From Streptomyces lienomycini (GTDB lineage: Bacteria; Actinomycetota; Actinomycetes; Streptomycetales; Streptomycetaceae): 64,000 nucleotides of DNA. The notes beneath the pieces were generated by a model. The model worked only from the letters and a program-made list of their open reading frames with translations, ran no database searches and was not told the origin of the DNA. The stretch spans positions 992,001 to 1,056,000 of the forward strand of contig NZ_CP116257.1 in the NCBI RefSeq assembly GCF_027947595.1, in the 5' to 3' direction. Shown one piece after another: positions 25,695 through 34,328 of the stretch (positions within the stretch are counted from its first letter, which is position 1; every line of letters begins with the position of its first letter). A program made the translations under genes and the position numbers.

Positions 25695-26813
25695 TCAGTG
25701 CGGCAGCGTCGCCGGACTGCCGCCGTTCGCCTCGTACCCCGCCACCGCGAGCGCGCGGTAGACCGCGAACTCGGCCGCCGGGTCGGGGGACAGCGTCCAG
25801 GGCAGGGCACCGACGTGACCGTCGATGGCCATCAGCTGGTTCATCGCCTCGGCCCAGCGCTCCCCGCGGACCAGGAAGAAGACCAGCAGATGGCGGACGT
25901 GCGCCTGCATGGGATCGTCCGGGCCGGCCGAGTGGACGGCGTGCAGGGCCCCGTGGACGGCCTTGGTCACGACCTCGCTCTGGTAGAAGCCGCTGACCAG
26001 ATTGACCTCCGGCAGGTGCTCGAAGACCGCGAAGAGCGGCATCGCCGCCAGCAGGGAGCCCCGCGGGGCGCGGGCGGCGGCCGCCTCGGCGAAGGAGTAC
26101 GCCAGCGCGCGCGAGCCGTGCCACTTCTCGCACCAGTACTGCAGCGCGGCCAGGTGCGCGCCCATGTGATGGGGGGCGCGGTCCAGGATCTTCAGCCAGA
26201 GCTGCTCGAACTCCTCGCGCGAATAGCCGAGACCGCGGGCCACCGACAGCTCGACGATGTACGGGATCGGGTCCCCGGGCGCGAGAAGGGCCGCCTCACC
26301 GCAGGCCGCCCTCGCCTCCTCCATGATGATCCGGAAGTCGTCCGAACCCGCCGTGGACGTACGCCACGCCTGCTGCACCAGGAACTCGGCGTGCACCGCC
26401 GCGCCGCCCGCGTCCTTGGGCGCCTCGGCCCGCCACACCCGCAGCCACTGCCCGCCCGGCGTCTCCCCGACACCGCCGGGCCGCTGCCGCAGCTCCAGCG
26501 ACGCGGCGCCCGCGAAGGCCTGCACGCGCTGCCAGCGCCGCTCGCCCTTCGCCTCCGTGCCGGCCAGCAGCTGCTGCGCCCCCCGGTAGTCCTGGGTGCG
26601 CTGCACCAGGTCGAGGACGTCCAGCAGGTCCTGGTCCGGGCCGGGCATGCGGACGTCCAGCTCCTCCTCGCGGGCGAAGCCGTAGTTCGCCGGGTCGGCG
26701 GCGTCCGGGTGGCCGGGCTCGACCAGGCCGACCGCGCCGCGTCGGCGCCGCGAGAGTTGGAGCAGCACGAAGCCGAGCATGACCAGCGCCATCAGGACCC
26801 AGAGAATCTCCAT
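25695..26813 (-). CDS. Membrane-anchored hypothetical protein with helical repeats
   Basis: 372 residues. The N-terminal MEILWVLMALVMLGFVLLQL is a membrane anchor, followed by RRRRG, so the bulk is cytoplasmic. The remaining ~330 residues are helical (RTQDYRGAQQLLAGTEAKGE, FRIIMEEARAACGEAALLAP, HLAALQYWCEKWHGSRALAY), TPR-like but without a clear consensus. I recall it as a conserved streptomycete protein next to metB, function unknown. Its promoter region abuts the metB promoter (divergent). Confidence 0.75.
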   Translation of the reverse strand: MEILWVLMALVMLGFVLLQLSRRRRGAVGLVEPGHPDAADPANYGFAREEELDVRMPGPDQDLLDVLDLVQRTQDYRGAQQLLAGTEAKGERRWQRVQAFAGAASLELRQRPGGVGETPGGQWLRVWRAEAPKDAGGAAVHAEFLVQQAWRTSTAGSDDFRIIMEEARAACGEAALLAPGDPIPYIVELSVARGLGYSREEFEQLWLKILDRAPHHMGAHLAALQYWCEKWHGSRALAYSFAEAAAARAPRGSLLAAMPLFAVFEHLPEVNLVSGFYQSEVVTKAVHGALHAVHSAGPDDPMQAHVRHLLVFFLVRGERWAEAMNQLMAIDGHVGALPWTLSPDPAAEFAVYRALAVAGYEANGGSPATLPH

Positions 26814-26909
26814 GCCACAAGCGAACCAGACGCCGCCGACAATTGGCCAACCCGTCCCCCGCCCTGTGGAAAACGCGGGAGGCGTTCCGCACGGCTACCC
26901 TCGGTGCCC

Positions 26910-28064
26910 ATGAGCGACAGGCACATCAGTCAGCACTTCGAGACGCTCGCGATTCACGCGGGCAACACCGCCGATCCCCTGACGGGCGCGGTCGTCCCGC
27001 CGATCTATCAGGTGTCCACCTACAAGCAGGACGGCGTCGGCGGGCTGCGCGGCGGCTACGAGTACAGCCGCAGCGCCAACCCCACCCGCACCGCCCTGGA
27101 GGAGAACCTCGCCGCCCTGGAGGGCGGACGGCGCGGCCTCGCCTTCGCGTCCGGACTGGCGGCCGAGGACTGCCTGTTGCGTACGCTGCTGCGCCCCGGC
27201 GACCACGTGGTGATCCCGAACGACGCGTACGGCGGCACCTTCCGCCTCTTCGCCAAGGTCGCCACCCGGTGGGGCGTCGAGTGGTCGGTGGCCGACACGA
27301 GCGACCCCGCCGCCGTGCGGGCCGCGCTCACCCCGAAGACCAAGGCGGTGTGGGTGGAGACGCCCTCCAACCCGCTGCTCGGCATCACCGACATCGCCGC
27401 CGTCGCCCAGGTCGCCCGGGACGCCGGAGCCCGGCTCGTCGTCGACAACACCTTCGCCACGCCGTACCTGCAGCAGCCGCTGGCGCTCGGCGCGGACGTC
27501 GTCGTGCACTCGCTCACCAAGTACATGGGCGGTCACTCGGACGTCGTCGGCGGCGCGCTGATCGTCGACGACCGGGAACTGGGCGAGGAACTGGCGTTCC
27601 ACCAGAACGCCATGGGCGCGGTCGCCGGGCCCTTCGACTCCTGGCTGGTGCTGCGCGGCACCAAGACCCTCGCGGTGCGCATGGACCGGCACAGCGAGAA
27701 CGCGACCAAGGTCGCCGACATGCTCTCCCGGCACGCGCGCGTGACGAGTGTGCTCTACCCGGGGCTGCCCGAGCACCCGGGGCACGAGGTCGCGGCCAAG
27801 CAGATGAAGGCGTTCGGCGGCATGGTGTCCTTCCGCGTCGAGGGCGGCGAACAGGCCGCCGTCGCGGTGTGCGACCGCGCGAAGGTCTTCACGCTCGGCG
27901 AGTCCCTCGGCGGTGTCGAGTCGCTGATCGAGCACCCGGGCCGGATGACGCACGCCTCCGCGGCGGGCTCCGCCCTGGAGGTGCCCGCGGACCTGGTGCG
28001 CCTGTCGGTCGGCATCGAGAACGTGGACGACCTGCTGGCGGACCTCCAGCAGGCGCTCGGCTAG
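26910..28064 (+). CDS. metB: Cystathionine gamma-synthase / gamma-lyase family enzyme
   Basis: 384 residues, PLP fold-I trans-sulphuration enzyme. The PLP lysine is K204 in VHSLTKYMGGHSD. Other landmarks are HAGNTADPLTGAVVPPIYQ, EYSRSANPTRTALEENLAAL, FASGLAAEDCLLRTLL and VETPSNPLLGITDI. It would join O-acyl-homoserine and cysteine to make cystathionine, or cleave cystathionine at the gamma bond; sequence alone does not settle direction. TACCCT (26896-26901) ends 8 nt before ATG 26910 and there is no Shine-Dalgarno, suggesting a leaderless mRNA. Confidence 0.92.
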   Translation: MSDRHISQHFETLAIHAGNTADPLTGAVVPPIYQVSTYKQDGVGGLRGGYEYSRSANPTRTALEENLAALEGGRRGLAFASGLAAEDCLLRTLLRPGDHVVIPNDAYGGTFRLFAKVATRWGVEWSVADTSDPAAVRAALTPKTKAVWVETPSNPLLGITDIAAVAQVARDAGARLVVDNTFATPYLQQPLALGADVVVHSLTKYMGGHSDVVGGALIVDDRELGEELAFHQNAMGAVAGPFDSWLVLRGTKTLAVRMDRHSENATKVADMLSRHARVTSVLYPGLPEHPGHEVAAKQMKAFGGMVSFRVEGGEQAAVAVCDRAKVFTLGESLGGVESLIEHPGRMTHASAAGSALEVPADLVRLSVGIENVDDLLADLQQALG

Positions 28065-28077
28065 CCGAGGAGCGGGC

Positions 28078-28335
28078 TCACCAGCCCTCCCAGCCCGTCA
28101 CGGGTGGGGTCGTCTCCGAGGGCGGCGCCACCCACGGCTGGACGGTCAGCGCCCACACCGTGAAGGCCGCGGCCGCGGCCGCCAGCAGCAGCCACATCAG
28201 GCGGCGGGCGGCCGTCCTGCGCCGCAGCATGCGGCCGCCTCGGCGCAGGGCGTCCGCGTACAGCTCGGGCGGCACCCGCGGCGGCGACTGCTCCATGATC
28301 CGCCGGGCCGCGGCCTCCCGCCGGGGGCGGTTCAC
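28078..28335 (-). CDS. Small single-pass membrane protein downstream of an ECF sigma factor
   Basis: About 85 residues: a basic N-terminal half, then LMWLLLAAAAAAFTVWALTV as one membrane segment and a short Pro-rich outer tail. GTG 28335 is preceded by GGGAGG (5 nt), which I prefer to the ATG at 28389 that would run into the palindromic repeats. It lies just downstream of a SigE-family sigma-like gene on the same strand and could be a small anti-sigma or sensor partner, though no zinc-binding anti-sigma motif is visible. Confidence 0.6.
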   Translation of the reverse strand: MNRPRREAAARRIMEQSPPRVPPELYADALRRGGRMLRRRTAARRLMWLLLAAAAAAFTVWALTVQPWVAPPSETTPPVTGWEGW

Positions 28336-28350
28336 CGACGCCTCCCGATG

Positions 28351-28368
28351 TTCCACGCGCGCGTGGAA
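28351..28368. repeat. Perfect 18-bp palindrome between sigma-like and membrane genes
   Basis: TTCCACGCGCGCGTGGAA is a perfect palindrome. A related half-site, CTCCACGCGCGTG, recurs at about 28384-28396. It sits in the 100-bp gap between the two same-strand genes and may be an operator or RNA hairpin. Confidence 0.5.
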
Positions 28369-28435
28369 GCGCGAGCGCGGGTGCTCCACGCGCGTGTGCC
28401 GCCGTTCCCCGCGCGGGTGCGGACCGCCGTACTCG

Positions 28436-28942
28436 TCATGGCGTCGCGGCCTTCGCCTCCGCCGCCACCGGGCGGGCCCGTGCGGCGGGCGGCCGCAGCA
28501 GGGCGGTCGTCGCCCGGTCGCAGACCGTCCGTACCCGCTCCACGGGCAGACCGAGGAGTGCCGCCGCCTGTTCCTCGGCGACCCCCTCGTACAACCGCAG
28601 CACCAGGATCAGGCGTTCCTGCGGAGTGAGCCCGCCCAAGGGGCCGGCGGGCGGCCGGCGGGCCCGGCCGAGGACGCCGTACCGGTGCCAGGCCTCGCGG
28701 GCGAAACGGGTGGCCAGGTACTGCCGGGCGCGGTCGTACGGGTCCTCCCCGTGCAGCCGGTCCCAGCACGCGTACGTGTGGGCCAGACTCAGCGCCAGCA
28801 GGCGCCGCGCGCGCGGGTTGACGTCCGGTGCCTCGGCGGTGAGCAGGGTGGCGGCATGCAGCAGGCGCCCCGCCGCGCCCGCGACGAACGCCTCGAACTC
28901 GCGGGCCCGGTGGACGTGGTGGGACGCATGCCGTTCTCGCAC
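28436..28942 (-). CDS. ECF sigma factor, SigE-like family
   Basis: About 168 residues. Region 2 is recognised by FEAFVAGAAGRLLHAATLLT, typical of the small SigE-type family in actinobacteria. Region 4 is LGGLTPQERLILVLRLYEGV, then EEQAAALLGLPVERVRTVCD (helix-turn-helix). The region between is RARQYLATRFAREAWHRYG. Region 2 is less well kept than region 4, so activity as a sigma factor is probable but not certain. GTG 28942 is preceded by GGGAGG. The downstream small membrane protein gene suggests an envelope signal. Confidence 0.75.
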   Translation of the reverse strand: MRERHASHHVHRAREFEAFVAGAAGRLLHAATLLTAEAPDVNPRARRLLALSLAHTYACWDRLHGEDPYDRARQYLATRFAREAWHRYGVLGRARRPPAGPLGGLTPQERLILVLRLYEGVAEEQAAALLGLPVERVRTVCDRATTALLRPPAARARPVAAEAKAATP

Positions 28943-29054
28943 CGCGCCTCCCGCCCTGCCTGGCGACGACCCCTGGGGTCTCATATCAGGCCAGGGGCGG
29001 CCCGTCGGTCAAGAGTGCGGTGGGAACCGGTCCCGAAAGCGCGTGAAGTGCCCT

Positions 29055-29588
29055 TCAGGAACCCGACGGCGCATCCGTGCCCGACACGCCCGACACGCCC
29101 GACGGGGCCGTACGGGCGGACAGGGCGCCGTTGAAGCGGGTGAGGAGCGCGCAGAACACCTCGCGCTCCTCCGGCGCCCAGTCGCGGGTCAGCTCGGCCA
29201 TGAGCTGACGCCGGGAGGAGCGGACCTCCTCCAGCCGCGCCACGCCGCGCGGGGACAGCTGGAGGACCACCGCGCGTCCGTCCTCGGGGTGGGAGGTCCG
29301 CTTGACGAGCCCGGTGTCGACGAGCGGCGCCACCTGCCGGGTGACGGTCGAGGAGTCGATCCCCATGCTCGCGGCGAGCGCCTTCACGCCCATCGGGCCC
29401 TCTTTGTCGAGGCGGTTGAGCAGCAGGTACGCGGCGCGGTCCATGGAGTTGCGCACCTGACCCACCCCGCCGAGCCGGGTCTGTTCGGCGCGGCGGGCGA
29501 AGAGCGCGACCTCGTGCTGGAGCGTCTCGAGAAGACCGGTGTCACCGGCGGTCGTCATGTCCATCGACATTTCAGGTGTTGTGGGCAT
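29055..29588 (-). CDS. MarR-family transcriptional regulator
   Basis: 177 residues, winged-helix dimer. Recognition segment GVKALAASMGIDSSTVTRQV with wing VKRTSHPEDGRAVVLQLSPRG, the usual MarR signature. The C-terminal tail is Ser/Thr/Gly-rich (SGVSGVSGTDAPSGS). Several in-frame ATGs (29588, 29570, 29564) lack a strong ribosome binding site; I keep the first. It is divergent from ilvA with about 145 bp between, but a catabolic-type regulator controlling ilvA would be unusual. Confidence 0.88.
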   Translation of the reverse strand: MPTTPEMSMDMTTAGDTGLLETLQHEVALFARRAEQTRLGGVGQVRNSMDRAAYLLLNRLDKEGPMGVKALAASMGIDSSTVTRQVAPLVDTGLVKRTSHPEDGRAVVLQLSPRGVARLEEVRSSRRQLMAELTRDWAPEEREVFCALLTRFNGALSARTAPSGVSGVSGTDAPSGS

Positions 29589-29732
29589 GGCCGGGGGCTC
29601 ACTTCGTGGAGGGCTGCTGATTGGGGGACAGGGTACGCGGCCGGGCGGCGAGGCGTACCCGCGCTGGGCAAAGCGGGTCTCGGAGGTTGGTCACAGCGGT
29701 CTTCGGCGCTTGTGAACTGCGATGCTGGAGGT

Positions 29733-30962
29733 ATGAGCTACAGCACGGCCTCCCTCGTCGGACCCGTCACCCTCGACGACGTGCGCGGCGCCCAGAAGAT
29801 GCTCTCGGGCGTGGCACGGGTGACGGCGATGGAGGGCAGCAGGCACCTGTCCCAGCTGGTCGGCTCGCCGGTGCACCTCAAGTGCGAGAACCTCCAGCGG
29901 ACGGGCTCGTTCAAGCTGCGCGGCGCCTATGTGCGCATCGCCGGGCTGCTGCCCGAGCAGCGGGCCGCCGGTGTGGTGGCGGCGAGCGCGGGCAACCACG
30001 CGCAGGGCGTGGCACTGGCGTCGTCGCTGCTCGGGGTGGGCTCGACGGTGTTCATGCCGAAGGGCGCCCCGCTGCCGAAGATCAGCGCGACCCGGGACTA
30101 CGGCGCCGAGGTGCGGCTGCACGGACAGGTCGTCGACGAGACGCTGGCCGCCGCGCAGGAGTACGCGGAGCGGACCGGCGCCGTGTTCATCCACCCCTTC
30201 GACCACCCCGACGTCATCGCGGGCCAGGGCACGGTCGGGCTGGAGGTCCTGGAGCAGTGCCCCGAGGTGCGGACGGTCGTGGTCGGCATCGGCGGCGGCG
30301 GACTGGCGGCCGGGATCGCGGTCGCCGTGAAGGCGCTGCGGCCGGACGTGCGGATCGTGGGCGTGCAGGCGGAGGGCGCGGCGGCGTACCCGCCCTCGCT
30401 GGCCGCGGGGCGCCCGGTGGCCGTCGAGAACCCGGCGACGATGGCCGACGGCATCAAGGTGGGGCGGCCCGGTGACGTGCCGTTCCGGATCGTCCGCGAG
30501 CTGGTGGACGAGGTCCGCACGGTCTCCGAGGACGCGCTGTCCACCGCGCTGCTGTTGTGCCTGGAGCGGGCCAAGCTGGTCGTGGAGCCGGCCGGGGCGA
30601 GTCCGGTGGCGGCGCTGCTGAGCGAGCCGGACGCCTTCGCGGGGCCGGTGGTGGCGGTCCTGTCCGGCGGCAACGTCGACCCCGTGCTCATGCAGGGCGT
30701 GCTGCGGCACGGCATGGCCGCGCAGGGCCGCTATCTGGCGGTGCGGCTGCGGCTGACGGACCGGCCGGGCGCTCTGGCCACGCTGCTCGGGGTCCTGTCG
30801 GTGGTCGACGCCAACGTCCTCGACGTGAGTCACGTCCGCACCCATCCGCGGCTCGGGCTCACGGAGGCCGAGGTCGAACTGCACCTGGAGACGAAGGGCC
30901 CGGAGCACTGCGCCGAGGTCGGCCGTGCGCTGCGGGAGTCGGGGTACACCGTCATCGCCTGA
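29733..30962 (+). CDS. ilvA: Threonine ammonia-lyase (threonine dehydratase) with ACT-like domain
   Basis: 409 residues, PLP fold-II. It deaminates L-threonine to 2-oxobutyrate and can act on serine. The PLP lysine is K61 in RTGSFKLRGAY; ASAGNHAQGVA binds the substrate carboxylate; GIGGGGLAAGIA cradles the phosphate; VLSGGNVDP ends the catalytic domain. Residues ~325-409 form an ACT-like domain (RLRLTDRPGALATLLGVLSV), suggesting allosteric control. The length fits the single-ACT, TdcB/short-IlvA class, which may be biosynthetic or catabolic. ATG 29733 has CTGGAGG upstream. Confidence 0.93.
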   Translation: MSYSTASLVGPVTLDDVRGAQKMLSGVARVTAMEGSRHLSQLVGSPVHLKCENLQRTGSFKLRGAYVRIAGLLPEQRAAGVVAASAGNHAQGVALASSLLGVGSTVFMPKGAPLPKISATRDYGAEVRLHGQVVDETLAAAQEYAERTGAVFIHPFDHPDVIAGQGTVGLEVLEQCPEVRTVVVGIGGGGLAAGIAVAVKALRPDVRIVGVQAEGAAAYPPSLAAGRPVAVENPATMADGIKVGRPGDVPFRIVRELVDEVRTVSEDALSTALLLCLERAKLVVEPAGASPVAALLSEPDAFAGPVVAVLSGGNVDPVLMQGVLRHGMAAQGRYLAVRLRLTDRPGALATLLGVLSVVDANVLDVSHVRTHPRLGLTEAEVELHLETKGPEHCAEVGRALRESGYTVIA

Positions 30963-31029
30963 GCCCACCGCACCGCCGAGCCGCGGCCGGGCACCGCTTC
31001 GTCACTCGTTCGGGGAAGTGCGTTGTGAG

Positions 31030-31045
31030 ACGCGATACATCGCGT
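31030..31045. promoter_or_regulatory. Palindrome upstream of the drrAB-like genes
   Basis: ACGCGATACATCGCGT: perfect 7-bp arms around AC, about 90 bp before the ABC transporter start. AT-rich flanks (GTTGTGAG..., GTTATGG) suggest it overlaps a promoter. Likely operator for an unlinked repressor, for example of the TetR or PadR type, since no regulator gene is adjacent. Confidence 0.5.
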
Positions 31046-31132
31046 TATGGTGTGTCGTGCGTCGCTCGCTGAGCGCGGCGAAACGGACAAACCTAGGCTT
31101 CTCGAAGAATCCCCGACGACGTGGAGACTCAT

Positions 31133-32140
31133 ATGCCAGGCGCCATCTATGCCGAAGGCCTGGTGAAGACCTTCGGCGACGTAAGGGCTCTGGACGGCGT
31201 CGACCTCGATGTCCCCGAAGGCACGGTCCTCGGCCTGCTCGGGCCGAACGGCGCGGGCAAGACCACCGCCGTCCGCTGCCTCACGACCCTGCTGCGCCCC
31301 GACCGCGGCAAGGCGGTCGTCGCGGGCATCGACGTCCTCAGGCAGCCCAACGAGGTGCGGCGTTCCATCGGCCTCTCCGGCCAGTTCGCGGCGGTCGACG
31401 AATACCTGACCGGCCGGGAGAACCTGCGGATGGTCGGCCAGCTCTACCAGATGAAGGGCAAGGCCGCGAAGGCCCGGGCCGGTGAGCTGCTCGACCAGTT
31501 CCATCTCGCGGACGCCGCCGACCGCCCCACCAAGACCTACTCCGGAGGCATGCGCCGCCGCCTCGACCTGGCTGCCGCCCTGGTCGTCTCCCCGCCCGTC
31601 ATGTTCATGGACGAACCGACGACCGGCCTCGACCCGCGCAACCGGCAGGAGCTGTGGGAGGTCATCAAACAGCTGGTCGCCGGTGGTACGACCCTGCTGC
31701 TGACCACGCAGTACCTGGAGGAGGCCGACCACCTCGCCCACGACATCGCGGTCGTCGACCACGGCCGTGTCATCGCCCGCGGCAGCTCCGACCAGCTCAA
31801 GGCGCGCACCGGGGGAGAGCGCGTCGAGGTCGTGGTCCACGAGCGCGGCCACATGGGGACGGCCGCCGACGTCCTCGCCGGGTTCGGCAAGGGCGCGACC
31901 ACGGTCGAGGAGCACACCCGCAAGCTGACCGTCCCCGTCACCGGCGGCGCGAAGCTGCTCGCCGAGGTCATCCGCGAACTCGACGCCCGCGGCATCGAGA
32001 TCGACGACATCGGCCTGCGCCGCCCCACCCTCGACGACGTCTTCCTCTCCCTCACCGGCCACGTGGCCGAAGCCGAGGGCGAGGCGGACGAGTCGGCGGA
32101 CGAGACCGGCCACGACCAGGAGAAGGAGGCCGCCACGTGA
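31133..32140 (+). CDS. ABC exporter ATP-binding protein, DrrA type
   Basis: 335 residues. Walker A GPNGAGKT, Q-loop SGQFAAVDEYLTGRENL, signature YSGGMRRRLDLAAAL, Walker B VMFMDEPTTGLDPR, H-loop LLLTTQYLEEADHLAHD. The ~80-residue C-terminal extension (VVVHERGHMG...RPTLDDVFLSLTG) is that of DrrA-type drug exporters. It pairs with the ABC-2 permease that starts within its stop codon (GTGA). ATG 31133 has GGAG 6 nt upstream. Substrate unknown; a hydrophobic compound is the usual case. Confidence 0.93.
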   Translation: MPGAIYAEGLVKTFGDVRALDGVDLDVPEGTVLGLLGPNGAGKTTAVRCLTTLLRPDRGKAVVAGIDVLRQPNEVRRSIGLSGQFAAVDEYLTGRENLRMVGQLYQMKGKAAKARAGELLDQFHLADAADRPTKTYSGGMRRRLDLAAALVVSPPVMFMDEPTTGLDPRNRQELWEVIKQLVAGGTTLLLTTQYLEEADHLAHDIAVVDHGRVIARGSSDQLKARTGGERVEVVVHERGHMGTAADVLAGFGKGATTVEEHTRKLTVPVTGGAKLLAEVIRELDARGIEIDDIGLRRPTLDDVFLSLTGHVAEAEGEADESADETGHDQEKEAAT

Positions 32141-32994
32141 GCGCCGCCACCGACACGGCGCCGGTCACGGCGTCCGCCAACCCCATCGGCCAGTCCGTCC
32201 GGGACTCGCTGGTCATCGCCCGCAGAAACCTGATCCGCATGACCAGGATCCCGGAGATGGTCCTCTTCGGGGTCATCCAGCCGGTGATGTTCGTGATCCT
32301 CTTCACCTACGTCTTCGGCGGCTCGATGAAGATCGGGAACACCACCGACGCGGACGTCTACAAGGACTTCCTGATGGCCGGCATCTTCGCGCAGACCGTC
32401 ACCTTCGCCACCGCCGGATCGGCGGCCGGTATCGCCGACGACATGCAGAAGGGGCTGGTCGACCGCTTCCGCTCACTGCCGATGGCCCGTGGCGCGGTGC
32501 TGACCGGCCGCACCGTCGCGGACCTCGTGCAGACGGCCATCACCCTGCTCGTCCTCGCCGCGGTCGCGCTGATCGTGGGCTGGCGCACCGGCACCGCCGA
32601 CCCGACGAACGTCGGCCGGATCCTCGCCGGCTTCGGCCTGCTGTTGCTGCTGGGATACGCCTTCACCTGGATCGGGGCGCTGATCGGCCTCGCCGTGCGC
32701 ACACCCGAGGCGGCGACCTCGGGAGGGATCATCTGGCTGTTCCCGGTGACGTTCGTGTCGAACGCCTTCGTGGACCCCACCCAGATGACGCCCTGGCTGC
32801 GGCACGTCGCCGAGTGGAATCCCTTCAGCGCCACGGTGCAGGCCTGCCGCGAGCTGTTCGGCAGCCCGGGAGTGGTGCAGTCCGACGCCTGGCCCATGCA
32901 GCACCCGGTCTGGGCCTCGGCGCTCTGGTCCGTCCTGATCGTCGCCGTCTTCCGGACGCTGGCGGTGCGCAAGTACCGCTCGGCCGGCACCTGA
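32137..32994 (+). CDS. ABC-2 type permease, DrrB type
   Basis: 285 residues with six predicted membrane segments, starting with MVLFGVIQPVMFVILFTYVF, and the conserved cytoplasmic loop DDMQKGLVDRFRSLPMARGAV typical of DrrB/ABC-2 permeases. The PEAATSGGIIWLFPVTFVSN segment precedes the last external loop. It forms the export channel with the ATPase encoded just upstream. It is followed by a good bidirectional terminator before greA. Confidence 0.93.
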   Translation: MSAATDTAPVTASANPIGQSVRDSLVIARRNLIRMTRIPEMVLFGVIQPVMFVILFTYVFGGSMKIGNTTDADVYKDFLMAGIFAQTVTFATAGSAAGIADDMQKGLVDRFRSLPMARGAVLTGRTVADLVQTAITLLVLAAVALIVGWRTGTADPTNVGRILAGFGLLLLLGYAFTWIGALIGLAVRTPEAATSGGIIWLFPVTFVSNAFVDPTQMTPWLRHVAEWNPFSATVQACRELFGSPGVVQSDAWPMQHPVWASALWSVLIVAVFRTLAVRKYRSAGT

Positions 32995-33000
32995 CGACGA

Positions 33001-33029
33001 GCCCCCGGCGTCACGGGGACGCCGGGGGC
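33001..33029. terminator. Bidirectional terminator between the ABC permease and greA
   Basis: A 12-bp perfect stem (33001-33012 with 33018-33029) and 5-nt loop, followed by TCTC, between convergent genes. Confidence 0.8.
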
Positions 33030-33070
33030 TCTCGACCACCGTCGGGCGACCGGTCTGCCGGTCGGCCGGG

Positions 33071-33568
33071 TCAGCCGTTGTACGGCTCGGCCTTGAGGAT
33101 CTTCACCTTGGCCGGCTTGCCGTTGGGCAGCTCGTACTGCGCGTCCTCGCCGACCTTGTGGCCGATGACGCCCGAGCCCAGCGGGGACTGCGGAGAGTAG
33201 GTCTCGATGTCCGAGCTCGCGTACTCGCGCGAGGCGAGCAGGAAGCTCAGCGTGTCGTCCTCGTCACCGTCGAAGGCGATCGTGACGACCATGCCGGGCG
33301 CCACCGCGCCGTCGGCGGCGGGGGCCTCGCCCACCTTGGCGCTCTCCAGCAGCTGGGTCAGCTGGCGCACGCGGAGCTCCTGCTTGCCCTGCTCCTCCTT
33401 CGCCGCGTGGTACCCGCCGTTCTCACGCAGGTCCCCCTCCTCGCGAGCCGCGGCGATCTTGGCAGAGATCTCGGTGCGCGCAGGACCAGTAAGGTATTCA
33501 AGCTCCTCCTTGAGCTTGTTGTACGCCTCCTGGGTCAGCCAGGTGACGTTCTCGCTGGTCTGGGTCAC
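33071..33568 (-). CDS. greA: Transcription elongation factor GreA
   Basis: 165 residues. It rescues backtracked RNA polymerase by promoting cleavage of the nascent RNA. The N-terminal coiled coil (LTQEAYNKLKEELEYL ... AAAREEGDLRENGGYHAAKE) carries the acidic tip residues in EEGDLREN. The C-terminal FKBP-like domain contains SPLGSGVIGHKVGED. GTG 33568 is preceded by AGGAGC; an ATG ten codons upstream is less likely. Confidence 0.95.
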   Translation of the reverse strand: MTQTSENVTWLTQEAYNKLKEELEYLTGPARTEISAKIAAAREEGDLRENGGYHAAKEEQGKQELRVRQLTQLLESAKVGEAPAADGAVAPGMVVTIAFDGDEDDTLSFLLASREYASSDIETYSPQSPLGSGVIGHKVGEDAQYELPNGKPAKVKILKAEPYNG

Positions 33569-33748
33569 GGGTGCTCCTCGTTGGTGCTGGGAATACAAAT
33601 CAACGCCCTACCCAGAAGGATGTTCCTTCACGGAAGGGCGAAACCACGAGCCTAACAATTGAGTGGCCAAAGGGGGAGGACATAAGCCGCCAGATTCATG
33701 TCACCGCAGGTCAGGCGTCAGGTATCGGCCCCGGTGGGACCCGCTGGA

Positions 33749-34147
33749 TCACTCCGGGTGGCAGCCGAGCAGCTCCGCGGACGTACCCGCGGCCTTGGTC
33801 CGCAGGGTGACGACCCGGTCGATGCGGGTGTCGTCCCCGTCGAAGCGGAAGTCGGCCCGGCCCACCTCGTCGCCGTCCTCCGACTGCGAGCGCAGGGTGC
33901 AGTAGCCGGTCACACCGGCGTCCTTGCGGACCTCGAGGTGCACCTGCACCGAGTCCTCGGCGAGCTCGAAACCGATCAGCTCACCGCTGATCTTGTTCTG
34001 GCCGACGTAGTGGTAGCCGAACCAGCCGATCAGCGCGAGCAGGAGGGCACCGAGCACGGCGCCGACGACCTTGAGCGTGCGGTCGGCCTGCTCGTCCGAG
34101 GAGCGGCCGTAGCGACCCTGAGGCGTCCGCGTGCTCGCCGTGCTCAT
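33749..34147 (-). CDS. DUF4307 family membrane protein
   Basis: 132 residues: a polar N-terminus, one membrane segment (VVGAVLGALLLALIGWFGYHYV) and an external beta-rich domain with two Cys (GYCTLRSQSEDGDEVG, LLGCHPE) that could form a disulphide. It matches my memory of DUF4307, conserved in actinobacteria next to the mycothiol amidase gene. Function unknown. Divergent from mca. Confidence 0.8.
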   Translation of the reverse strand: MSTASTRTPQGRYGRSSDEQADRTLKVVGAVLGALLLALIGWFGYHYVGQNKISGELIGFELAEDSVQVHLEVRKDAGVTGYCTLRSQSEDGDEVGRADFRFDGDDTRIDRVVTLRTKAAGTSAELLGCHPE

Positions 34148-34185
34148 GATCGTCCTCTCCGCGGGACCGGGGCTTGCCGGGCTCC

Positions 34186-34211
34186 GGAATTATTCCGCTC
34201 CCGATTCGGTC
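34186..34211 (+). promoter_or_regulatory. SigR-type promoter candidate of mca
   Basis: GGAAT (34186-34190), 18 bp, then GTC (34209-34211). It matches the SigR consensus GGAAT-N18-GTT at all but the last base and lies about 115 bp before the mca start. Mycothiol genes are known SigR targets. Confidence 0.5.
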
Positions 34212-34328
34212 ACTATAGAAGCCTCCCGCCCGCCACCCGACCGCCGCCCTTCAACGACGCCCCTACGGGGCGGCACCTTCACATCGCGCCGCTGCACGCC
34301 GGGGCGCCGACCGACCGAGGATTGAGTC

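Noticed and set aside
28332..28769. Alternative minus-strand frame across the sigma-like gene and palindromes
   Set aside because: Lacks a sensible start and is Arg/Gly-rich throughout; the sigma-like reading has recognisable region 2 and region 4 motifs.
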